Origin: Clavelina lepadiformis
Lineage: Eukaryota; Chordata; Ascidiacea; Aplousobranchia; Clavelinidae
Direction of reading: 5' to 3'
Assembly: GCF_947623445.1 (NCBI RefSeq)
Contig: NC_135244.1
Coordinates: forward strand, 1,736,001-1,800,000
Length of the DNA: 64,000 nucleotides
Position numbers and translations under genes: made by a program. Below are positions 45,701 through 56,521 of the stretch, piece by piece. The notes under the pieces were generated by a model, which saw nothing but the letters and a program-made list of their open reading frames with translations, did no database searches and was not told where the DNA came from. Position 1 is the first letter of the stretch. Each line of letters starts with the position of its first letter.

Positions 45701-46502
45701 CTGAAAAGGAAAATATTTGTGGTGAACCATGGTTATTGTGTCCGAAGATTTGTAATGAATAAATTGTAAAGTGATAAATTTGTTTGAGAGAAATTAGCTG
45801 AAAGTGTAAATCTTACCGTCGTGACAAATGTATAAGGAAAAATGTAAAGGAAATTTTTGTTCTTTTAATTCGCTTGTTAATAATCACTTTATTAATCGCT
45901 ACCAAATTTGAGAAATCGCATGGAACGCTTAAAAACAAAAAAACAAACAAAATGGTTATCACTTAGTCTTCCACCTATAAATCTTGGTCAATGCAATAGA
46001 TCTATTGAAAACAGGTATTTTCATACCTATGAGCATTTTTTCTTGATTTTGCACAAAAAAATTATCAAGCCATGACAATTCTTCACTACTAGTTTGCGAT
46101 AGAAAGTTGGTGAAACTACGTAATTAAAAGTGTTGTGATAACAGTTTAGTTAAGCTCGTAAGTAATAAGTGTACTAAGTTTATACTTGGTGTACTAAGCA
46201 GGTTGTCACTCGAACAACAAAAATATTTCCAAAGACTTGACAAAGTTAATTTTTCTCAAATTTGTTTGTTTAAAGCGATTTTACCAATTGATTTAAAAGT
46301 TATCCACCTCTTCGTGTAAAATCGATTTTACTACAAAACATGCTTACAACGAACAAAAAGTTTTGAAAAATGTAGAAATTCTGGACGGGCAGCATAACAG
46401 CGACTGTCAGGACAACTAGGCTACTTCAAAACAGCAAACGTCTCATAACATCCATTGTTAAAATAGCTATGTTTACCTTAAAGCGTCTCACAAAACAATG
46501 AC
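45701..46502. other. Intergenic, possible intron of gene ending at 45571
   Basis: AT-rich, nothing recognised. If the exon at 45571-45700 is real this would be intronic. Confidence 0.3.
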
Positions 46503-47421
46503 TTAAGGAGGCGTCACATCTAAAACTAAGATCTTTATGAATTTCTTGGACGTCCTACGTAGGAGTTTAAAAAACCTAGTTACACCAATCAGAAAGCAGC
46601 ACTGTTGGTGTTGTTTCTTAGCCTGGGAATTAGGCCTACCCTAGCAGTTGGCGCGCTTCAATGTCCAAGGTCGCGTGCAGATTTTATGGCATTTTTTGGT
46701 GTTTGACGCCTCCTTAAAAAGCGAATTAAGCAAATTACAAATTAGGACTAAAGTGGGCGGTACTTCCGGAAAAAAATATCGAATTACATTTTTCAAGAAA
46801 TTTCAGTCAGTCCCGGTACTCGGCACTGTTCACGCGATTAGCTCAAAATTTTAACAAATACGTGTTCAAAAACACATTTTTAATTAATCCTTAATACCAA
46901 TTTTAGCATATGTTGATCTTTTTTAATCTAGAAATGTCAAGCAAAATTGCGAACGGGTAACGTCACATATGTTTTGATCTGGAGTAACGTTTATCGATGG
47001 CATAATGGCTGCAAATATTGCATTTGCAGCAGCATCTTTTGCATGAAAATTACCGAACTGCTTTTGGCAGCACTGTTGGTGTTGTTTACTAGCCTGGGAA
47101 TTACCCTAGCAGTTGGCGCGCTTCAATGTCCCAGGTCGTATGCAAAATTAGGCTAAAAATTAGCATGAAAGTAGCTAAAATTGGGTTTTTTAGACCAAAA
47201 ATTCTAGTGTTTATTTTGCGCCTCTGTCAAAAAAGTTTGAACCATGGTTTTTTGATGGCGTTTTATGGAATGGTAGTTCAAGGCATACTAAATTGACATG
47301 CAAAATTTCAGAGCCCCATGGAAGATTTTTCGAGTAATCAGTCTTTTAGTAAATTTACTGTAGGCTATAATAAAACAAACAAAGATATTATGGAAATTTT
47401 TGGTGTTTGACACCTCCTTAA
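46503..47421. mobile_element. TTAA-flanked inverted-repeat element with internal duplication
   Basis: The left end TTAAGGAGGCGTCA(CA) is matched inversely by (TG)TTTGACGCCTCCTTAA at 46700-46717 and by TTTGACACCTCCTTAA at 47406-47421. An ATTTTTGGTGTTTGAC block precedes both right-type ends. A block of about 80 bases starting GCAGCACTGTTGGTGTTGTT occurs at 46597-46680 and again at 47067-47146 in direct orientation. This fits either two overlapping copies of a small TTAA-target element (piggyBac-like target) or one element with an internal duplication. No transposase seen. Confidence 0.55.
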
Positions 47422-49400
47422 TTAAACCATTTTAATTAAGATATCATTTAGAAACATATTCTACATTCTAACTTTGACATTGAATTTTGTAAATTTCACC
47501 TTAATTATCCTCCTTAACATATGATGGCATGATTTCCTTTATAGCTTACCTTATATCGTACAATTAATTCTTTATCGATTTCTTAGATTTCCACAATATT
47601 TTTGCGCAATCAGACAAAAATATCATATTCTTTCACAGTTATAGGCTATTTTACATTTCCCGTCAAATCAAATTATTATTGTTACATCATTACTGTTACA
47701 TCTGACGTGGATTGAATCAGCAACAGTGAATGCTTGCATGGTCCCGGCTTCGTTGCAAGAAACAAGCTAAATAGGCGGTGTTTTCTTTCTGGAGTTTAAA
47801 CTAATCCGAAATGCCTTCAAAAATGTGAATGTGTACAAATTGTTCTGTGAAACCACCGGTTAAATAAAGCAACTAGGCTACAACTCACATCAACAGTCTG
47901 TATTGCATCAAAAAGATTTGTTTCGATTTATAAAAGATTACTTAAGGGAACAACTTAAAATGAAAAGTTTTTCAGCTGATATTGACGTAGGGCAATATCC
48001 TTGTTGGCCACATCGCGAGTCTGATATTAAAGTCCGTCCCCTGTGGCAACTGTCACACTTGCTACAACGCTAATCTGGATCTGGTTGCTGCATCATAGTG
48101 ATAGGAAGAAATGACAGATCAACAGCATCAATGCTTATCAGTGTTGAAAACGCAAATGTGATAAGGATAATATGAAAACCAGTCAGTGATAATCATAAAC
48201 ATAATATTATATTGCAGCGAGCATAAAAACACATGCCAAATGTAACTTAATTAAAAAGTTGAAGGGTAATTTGCCCTTGAACACTAGACGTGTTGTTCTG
48301 CAGGTTACTCTACGAACGTTTCACTCTCACCGTGCCGAACAACACACTAATGTGCTTTATTACAACCGCATTTATTAAGCAAAACCGTGAACGTGCCTAT
48401 AATTTAATATCATTAATTTTTTCGACAATTATGTGCAATTTACTATGCTACAATGTGCTTGTCAGTACAGTTCTTTCCTGTGGTTATAATCTGTGTTTTT
48501 AATACCTACCTGGTTGTTGTCTTCATGACTAATCAAGCGTGACAAAATCAATTGTCTGAGTGGTTGTCTGAGCCAAACGTGCCAGCCAATCTAAAACGCA
48601 ACTCGACTGAATGCGCATTGAGTGTAGGCTAGTTCTTCATGCGCTATCAAGCTTGCGGTCGCCTAAGCCCTAAGTCATAAGTACAACTTCTTCGCACCAG
48701 AATCATGATAATCAACAGCATATTATAAAAAATCGTTTGAAGTGCAAATATTTTATCGATTTTGAAATTAAGGTTCCTAAAACCTACAGCTACGGTAAAT
48801 CGTGATCAATATTTAGGTCAATGAATACAAGGTAGCAAGGTCACAACCAAAAGGCAAAACCATTTGCCAGAGCATTGTTGCACATTTACATTGATGCGTG
48901 ACGCACGAAATAATAAAGAAAAGTTGGAGAACTGGCTTACCCTGTACCTTGTACAGTAGTTTAAACACTGATAGTATGTACACAACCGCATATAGTATAG
49001 GTTTAATAGGCCTACCGCGCAGGAATGCATCGCATTGTTTATTTTTCGTCATTGTCTGTGGGGCAGCGAAAATGACAAAAACGAAGAATAAATTCGCTGC
49101 AACTAGTTGCTTGATGAATACATTACAATGTCGTTAGTTATGTATTTTACCAGGAAGGAAACACCGTTTGTGAACGTTTGTTAGTGTATGGGCGGATTCA
49201 GTATTTTATTATGTTGTACAGCACTTATCGAATTTTAACGTAGATTTGAGCTGCGTTATACATACCACGTCGTTGCAATAAGCGCCATAAAAGCAGGTAC
49301 ATACATTCTATTACATAAAAGCTAGCATGTTTCTTGGATTTTGCATTCGACTTTAAGTCTTCTTATTACTGTCATACAGCAATCACAGCTAACACTTGAA
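47422..49400. other. Intergenic upstream of sulfotransferase gene 1
   Basis: No gene firmly recognised. A Cys-rich minus-strand stretch near 47950-48052 (RCSKCDSCHRGRTL) could be an exon but lacks a good context. A CATACAG sequence at 49372-49378 could be a 5' UTR acceptor for the sulfotransferase gene. Confidence 0.35.
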
Positions 49401-51802
49401 ATGTCTAACCTCACAAAATCTGGAGGGTCTAACTTTGCCATGGATACAGAATCTTTTCAAAGAGTTGTTGAATTTTTACCAAACGATGAGCGCCCCGACA
49501 TCGCGACCCTATTACAAGAGAGAAAATCTCGTTATGATAATCCAAGAGTCACGAAGCTGGGTGGCTATCGTATTCCAACGCCCTGCAATGTTGACGTCAT
49601 TAAGTGGCAACACGACAATTGGAACCCATCCAAAGATGACGTTTTGATTGCGTCTTTCCCGAAGACAGGTAAGTTATCGTCTGCAGACAATGAGCTAACT
49701 ATAAGTGACGTAACATATGTTCAAAAAATCAACCGTAAAAAGATCATTCGTTAGGTAATCATGCATGAAAAGCTTTTTACTGTTATACTGTATGTAGCCT
49801 ACTACAGCGAAAAAGACATCATGAGAAGTTCAAGTATATGTATTATGTAAGGCCTGCCTCGTTTACCGAATCCTTGAAACTTATTAACAAGTTTTATTTG
49901 TCAAACGACTCGACTTGAGTCTTAAACTGTGAATGAGTTGATTACGACTCTGCTTAATACCAAACGGGATATTTGTGAAAACTTATGGCAAACACTATAA
50001 ATTATATTTTAATTTAAAGTGTTTGCCATAAGCGTGTACTAGGCCTACTTTGTGTGCTGTGTACCGTACTAGCTAAGAAGATAAGCTTGTCTTAGTTTTT
50101 TTTCAGAAGTTTGTTTGACACTTGAAGATTATCTTGTTTCTAGGCACAACTTGGCTGACAGCAATAGTTAAAAATCTCATTTACAATGACGACGTTGAAA
50201 TGATGAAATTGACGAAATCTATTACGTTTCTGTATTCGTACCTGGAAAGAGGACTGCGTAAGTAATGCGTAACGTCATTTCTACTGACGCATTAAATGAC
50301 GTCATATTAAAAAAAGACGTTTTACCACATTATTGCGTAGCCTTAAAATTTGAAATCATGGAAAAGCTTCCTTGGAAGAGAAAAATTTGGGGAACTCATC
50401 TGCCGGCTCCTCTCATCAACATGGAGCAACTTAAAAAGAATGGATGCAAGGTGCTGAAACCTGTTAAAAAGATCTTAAGTAACAGTCTCATGAAACCTGG
50501 ATTAAGATAGCGGGGCAAAGAGCGCATAACATTTGATAAAGCTGAGAGCCAGATGAGAATTTAACAAGACAAACTAAATACTAAACGCTATTTCACAGAT
50601 TATCTACATTACGAGAAATCCAAAGGACCAAGTGGTATCCTGGTTTAAGTTTTGTCAAAAGGTTCCTATTCTAAAGCGCATGGATGGAGTTTCGGGGAAA
50701 TGGGAGGAATTTTATGAAGCATTTATCGCAGGTAACTATCATTGAAATCAAAGCCGACAATGTCTACATGAATTGAGTTGTCAAGAGAGAAATTTTTGAA
50801 AGTGTGTAGACAGTGGTGGGATTCAAATATTTTAACATCCTGTTCTCTCACTAGCAGCATGCCATATTGACCCGAGGTCAATATATATAAACCTATACAT
50901 ACGCTTGTTAACAACCGGTTCGCAAACGTTAATAAAATTCCAAGAACCGATGCGAACTTGCTGAATCCCACCAATGTGTGTAGACAATTTATTCTAAATA
51001 TTGATACAATGCTCAATAATTAAATCACGTTTTTTTATAGAAGTTTTTTTTCTGGCTGCCTCCAAAAAACTTAGCTGAGATATAAGATTAAATTTTCATC
51101 TAAGAACCTTACAGGAAAGCAACCGGTGTTTTCAAAAGAAGGCGAATGGTATCCTGATCACATCTTATCCTGGTATCCTTACCGCTATGATGACAACGTC
51201 TTGTTTGTGACGTATGAAGATATAAAGCAGGTGACTATAACATTAATTTAATTGCAAAGAAAGTGAAACTGTCATCAATTGAATGTGGTTGATAAATTTA
51301 TAACAAATTATATCGAAGTGGGAAAAACTAATGTTATTAACTTATATTCATCATATCATTCAGAATACATCAACTGAACTTAAACAGATCTGTGACTTTC
51401 TCGGTGTAAAACGGAGCGATGAGGAAATATCGTCCATCATCAAAAACACTTCTTTTGATCACATGAAAAATGCAACGTATGGAACGCAAACAATGTTTTA
51501 TCGGAAAGGTAATTCTTCAATACTCGCAAAGTCGTCATTCATGTCCATTGGTCTTGGCAAATATTTGGAAATAAAATGTTATTAGAATGAAAAAACGTCA
51601 CATCAAACAAGATAAAAGATGCTGCTACCGTTGTCGTGTTGACTTTCGGTTAGAATTGTAAAGTCATTTACACGAAATTTTTTTTAAAGGTGAAATTGGA
51701 GACTGGAAAAATCACTTCACAGTCGCACAATCTGAACTCATGGATGAGAAGATAAGAAACAAACTTTCACACACAGACATCAAATTTGTCTTTGAAAACT
51801 AG
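49401..51802 (+). CDS. Cytosolic sulfotransferase (SULT family), 7 exons, intact
   Basis: Exons: 49401-49668, 50144-50257, 50341-50450, 50599-50731, 51115-51230, 51364-51508, 51690-51802; 999 nt, 332 residues, all GT-AG and in phase. SULTs transfer sulfonate from PAPS to hydroxyls or amines of small molecules in the cytosol. Visible signatures are the 5'-phosphosulfate loop SFPKTGTTWLT (about residues 83-93), the catalytic His in GTHLPAPL (about 147), the 3'-phosphate-binding RNPKDQVVSW (about 170-179) and the C-terminal RKGEIGDWKNHF (about 294-305). The usual Lys before the catalytic His (KTH) is Gly here. The start at 49401 is the first ATG; a second in-frame ATG at 49440 (MDTESFQ) would give a family-typical length. 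Exons 2-5 have the same lengths as in both neighbours, showing tandem duplication. Substrate unknown. Confidence 0.92.
49982..50032. repeat. 15-bp perfect inverted repeat in intron 1
   Basis: CTTATGGCAAACACT and its exact complement flank a 21-base AT-rich loop in the first intron of sulfotransferase gene 1. It could be a minimal foldback element or form a stem in the pre-mRNA. Confidence 0.85.
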
Positions 51803-54162
51803 ATCGATCAATGTATGTTGAAGTGACAGCAGAAAATGTTTCCCGGTTTGTTTTGTTGTCGATGCGTGAAAAGTACAGCATACGGTTGCCTGAGTTTGTA
51901 GTTTACAACTTTTTTTCATGGCTTAGGCCAAAAATATTTGCCTCAAACTACTGTGGAGTAGGTTACTTCTGTTATGAGCATTTTCATTGAGCGGTAGGCC
52001 CCGTACGTACCAGAAAGTGCTGTGTGATAATGACGAGGCGTTAATACCCAAATTTTGTATAAACCGCCGCCCGGAAATTTGACAAATAAGGCATCTACGC
52101 ATTTAAGCCAAAGGCCGCAAGTTTTCCATCAGCAAGTTTTCTAAGCATCAAACGACGTGAAAGCTGATTTGGAAACATGCGTATGATGTGGCCGATTCAA
52201 CATAAGTTGTCGCCAAGCAAGGATTTCTTCCAAAGTTTAAACATCCAGCACCTCGACTTATTTCTACGTTTGACACTCTGTCTCATTAGCGTAGGCCAAT
52301 AATGTGTATGAGACTGTTAGGTGTGGAAGTGGTTCAACAAACAGACTTGTCGTTGGCACAGGAGGCACGTTTCCCACAGTACAGTAGAGTTAGATGCAGA
52401 TGACATTGTAGACACTGACTTTAGCTTTGATGGTAATATTTCTGCTGAGGAAGACTCGCTGCGACAGCCCCTACTATATGAAACAGAAGATAGCCGGACT
52501 GAACTCTTGCTGGGATCAGTAAAGTCAAGAATGTTGATCAACCCACAGTCCAGACAGGAAATATTTTCATCGCTGGCAAGTGCAGGAAATCGCGCACTTG
52601 GAAATATGAGGGTTTGCAATGAGGGTTACAGACTGCTGCAGGATTTCATTCTTTTTTACGCTGATGGTTGGAACAGTCAATCGGGAATTGGACTTTTCGT
52701 TTATTGGTTGTTACAAACTGGTTGGCGAGTGACTGACAAAAGCTCATTTGCAAATTATATTTATAGCTCAAACGTTTGTTGCTGAAAGGTTTTTGTCCGA
52801 ACAAGCATAAACCTGACTTTGCACTTTTATAAACACTTCATGCTGCTATGCCATTGTGGGAATATATGTCTGTTGCTTTTCAAGAACCTTGGTGGTCAGT
52901 TAAATTTTTTCACTATTTTCATCACGATTTGTAGATCACGTGCTACGTCCGACAAATTTAGTGACCGAATAGAAGTCAGATGACGGAGAACACTCTCGCG
53001 AAAGACCGAAAAAGACATGAAAAACCACCTTTCGGGAAGATGTTTTAACGATCTTTTAACAACGGTAAGAGACGCAAAAATTGCTGCTAATCGAAATCGA
53101 TGAAGAGATCTTGTTGTTAGTCGACGCACCAAACGACATTGGAGAACCTAAGTCTAAGCTTATTCTTGCACTGGTTGTTGAAGCTTTCGAGGGTGATGAT
53201 GAGATCTTTGAATAACCGTTTTTCTAATACTGCTGTTCACAGTGGATTCAATACTAGTCCTTTGATAGCTTTGGAAAGCTTCATTGCTTAAATGTAGTTG
53301 GTGTCTAAAAACCTTTGGATTGTGTACGCATTTGTGGTTCACAAATAGTTAACCATGGCATGTAACTCACCTTAAGTTAATGAAGAGTTGCGAGCATTCC
53401 CGCTATGTTTGGCGATATTAAGTTTCCCTTCAGTTTTGAAAGGAGACAGGTCAACATGCTTTAAAATGCTTATTTTTAATACTATTCAGCCTGTCATAAG
53501 TATATCTTGACTTGATATACTTCCAGGAAAACAATTATCCCTTTCATCACGTTTGGAAGTTTAAAAAATGCATTACTTCCGGCAATATGCTCGCCTTTGT
53601 GACAATTGTTTGCGTTTATTATGTTATAATTGCTGTATATTGATTACTGAATGTAATTAAACAAAGTACCGCTTATTTGTTGTTTTTATCAAGTACATGT
53701 TTGAAATCTAGCGGAAGTTACATAGATTTATATAAGTTTACATGTATACAATTCAGCTAAGTCCTGATCAGCCAAAACCTTCTGATAAGTTTCAAACGGC
53801 AGTTTTACGCTTAAGTGAATGATGTTAAGTCGATGATGCTTGTAGCAGATGTCAAGTCAACATTTACAGCATAAAGTAGGTTAAATGCAGATCGTAAATC
53901 TGTGTAAACTACGCGTGCGGGTAAAGTTTTTTTCAAGTCATATATCGCCCAACTGTTGAAGACACTGCTGCATCGTACAAGTCCAAATACGTTTATTTCT
54001 CGAATATACATACGCGTGTTACGGTATTTCAGCCAAACAATCTACATTTATTTGTTATCTACATTAACAAGTAATAAGCAAATGCATGTCGTATTTGCTG
54101 AAAGCAGATTTCCATATATATTAGATTTCCATAGATTTCTATATATAGCTAGATTTGCTTTA
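51803..54162. other. Intergenic between convergent sulfotransferase genes 1 and 2
   Basis: Apart from one hypothetical frame at 52321-52785, no gene was recognised. 52900-53350 has moderate GC with scattered frames on the minus strand but no recognisable domain. 53600-53800 is AT-rich. Confidence 0.4.
52321..52785 (+). CDS. Hypothetical frame, unrecognised
   Basis: A 154-codon frame with no ATG at its start; it begins directly after a TTAG that could be an acceptor. Its translation has an acidic section (ADDIVDTDFSFDGNISAEED) and no known domain. It is GC-richer than its surroundings. A competing frame exists on the minus strand at 52317-52619. It may be part of a gene, part of a repeat or chance; no flanking exon was found. 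Confidence 0.2.
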   Translation: MWKWFNKQTCRWHRRHVSHSTVELDADDIVDTDFSFDGNISAEEDSLRQPLLYETEDSRTELLLGSVKSRMLINPQSRQEIFSSLASAGNRALGNMRVCNEGYRLLQDFILFYADGWNSQSGIGLFVYWLLQTGWRVTDKSSFANYIYSSNVCC

Positions 54163-56521
54163 TCAGACATAGGTAAATTTAATGTCGGTGCCCGAAAATT
54201 TTTCTTCAATTTTTTCGTCCATCTGTTCAGATTGGAGCACAGTGAAGCGACGTTTCCACTCTCCAACTCTGCCTATCACGGAAGAAATTATTTGCTAATA
54301 ATGATAAACAACGATAACAAAAATGCAAGAAGCAAGAAAAATGATCATTGAACTTTAAAAGCTTTCTCCTCTTTCAAGTTTTTCGTTTTACGGTGTAGCA
54401 TTTCAATGTACATCAGGTAACTTAAACCAAGCGGCATGCCCAAGAATACCTTTGCGAAAGAAGTATGATTTGTTCAGTCCATAGGCTTCAGTTTGCATTT
54501 GATCGAAAGAAGTTTCTTTTACAATCGACAATATTTCGTCGTGGCTTCTCTTAACATTGAGGAAGTCGCAAAGTTTTTTAACTTCAACCGCAGTATTCTG
54601 GATTGAAAGAAGAAGTTATGCGCATTATACATCACCCACTCATTATATTTCGTTCGTATATATCACGGATGACAGTGTCGGTCCAACTATGTAGGAAGTT
54701 ATGTCTTGCAACCTTCTTAAGATCCTCATACGCCATAAACATGACGTTGTCGTCATTGCGGTAAGGATACCAGGACAGAATGTGATCTGGATACCATTCG
54801 CCTTCTTTTGCACAATTGGCTTGCTTTCCTGTCAAGTTTTGTTACGTAATAATTCATTGAAAACGACATCTTAGTTTGTCGATAATTAATTGATTGGTTG
54901 CTATTAACCTGAGATATACCCATTAAAGAATTCGTCCCAGTTTTCTGAATATCCTTCCATAGATTTTATGAACGGATCCTTTTGACAAAAGTGAAACCAG
55001 GATACTGCTTGGTCCTTTGGGTTTCTCACCATGTAGATAATCTGTTAACGTTTTGAGCATGTCAAATATGTCTGAGAGCACTCCACATTTTCATAACATT
55101 ATTCTTTTACAGAGCTTATGTGTTAGCTTATGTTATGAGTTCGTTTGTTGTCGGTTATGGCAATTCTGAACGTCCGTCTGTTGTTTGTGGTGGGATAATT
55201 GTTTCCTTTTATTGCCCCGACGCGTTTAGCCTGCTTCCGTATTAACAAATTAGCCTACCTTTCTAAGGACGTCTGTTGCAAGTATGAAAACGTTGTCATA
55301 TCAACAAAGGTGATTCGAGAAAACGTGGCCACTGTTTGAACGTGAATATACTGATTGACAGGATCAGTGTGCCAGCAACTGCAACGCACATACGGTGTAA
55401 CGTTCAATTAACTTTGTTACTGTGACATAGTACAATTTTGTATCAGTTGGTACCACAATATCATGTATCACAATTTCATCATGTCATGTCAAATGCTTAG
55501 TTGTGTGGATTGCTTTCGTGTTAACGTTACTCTGAACCACAGTAAGTTTTTCAGATCGCAAGTCAACGCTCTGTTAATTATATGTGAGTCTATATAATTG
55601 CTAAAATAATCGCGGTTACTTTGCAATTAAAATTAACCTATCTTTTTCTAAAATATAACAAATTAGGAAAGTGCAGCACACGCATTACAGACACCTTGCA
55701 TCCGTTCTTCTTCAACTTCTCCATGTTGACGAGAGGAGCAGGAAGATGAGTTCCCCAGATCTTCCTCTTCCAAGGGAGTTTTTCCATAACTTCATATTTT
55801 AGCGCTAAGTGTACATAAATCGATTAGTAGCGTTACTCAGAGGGAAGTTCATTCACATCCACGCTTACGTATCCCCTGTTCGAGGTATGAGTAAAGAAAC
55901 GAGATAGACTTCGTCATTTCCAGCTTTTCTGCACTATCACGGTAGATTATGTTTTTAACTATGGCCGTCATCCAAGTAGTGCCTGTATACAAAAGGCATT
56001 AGTGCAAGAAAGTCCGTAATCTTAAACTAACGGAATTGCTATACTAATCCAAAGAGAGATTTACATTCAGTTAAACTATTTTTCTTTCTGATGTGCAATA
56101 TTATATAACATTAAAGTGAAGAACAAGCCTAACAACAAGTTGACCTTAAATCAACTGGAAACTATTAACGTATTTGCAATTGATGTGTATTAACTACGTG
56201 TTTATAGACAACAGAGTGATCTATTACTCTCAAAGTATACATTAAATATTCTTATTGTCTTGGTGAAAATTTTAACCTGTTTTAGGGTAAGAAGCAACCA
56301 AAACATCGTCGTTGGTGGGATTCCAGTTGTCGTATTGCCATTCCATGGTGTACGTATTGCCATTCCATGGTGTTTGATCCTGGCCAAAAGCGATAGTTCT
56401 TGTATTCCTTACCCACGGGGTTTTCGTAAATAGACATGCGATCAGCTATTAAGGGGGTAATATCCGGGCGTTTATCTTCAGGAAAATATTCTAGCACTTT
56501 TTGAAATAACCCGAGCTCCAT
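54163..56521 (-). pseudogene. Cytosolic sulfotransferase gene 2, exon 1 frameshifted
   Basis: Seven exons: 56521-56277, 55982-55869, 55804-55695, 55041-54909, 54828-54713, 54597-54450, 54266-54163. Exons 2-5 have exactly the lengths of gene 1 (114, 110, 133, 116). Signatures are TTWMTAIVKN after the phosphosulfate loop, GTHLPAPLVN, VRNPKDQAVSW and GEWKRRFTVLQSE. All exons are open and in phase except exon 1. There a 22-bp tandem duplication (56331-56373) shifts the frame just before the phosphosulfate loop: removing one unit makes the exon 223 nt and restores the phase seen in both neighbours. Either the gene is a very recent pseudogene, the duplication is an allele or assembly error, or translation starts at the ATG inside the second unit, giving a protein lacking the N-terminal 60 residues or so. 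Confidence 0.85.
56331..56373 (-). repeat. 22-bp tandem duplication inside sulfotransferase exon 1
   Basis: On the plus strand CGTATTGCCATTCCATGGTG(TA) occurs twice in a row (second unit complete for 21 bases). It encodes the TMEWQY segment twice in different frames. It is the only disruption in this gene. Confidence 0.92.

Noticed and set aside
47950-48052. Cys-rich minus-strand stretch (RCSKCDSCHRGRTL)
   Set aside because: Only a weak acceptor and no matching exon nearby; too short to call a gene.
53956-54351. 131-codon plus-strand frame
   Set aside because: It is antisense to the last exon of sulfotransferase gene 2 and has no domain.
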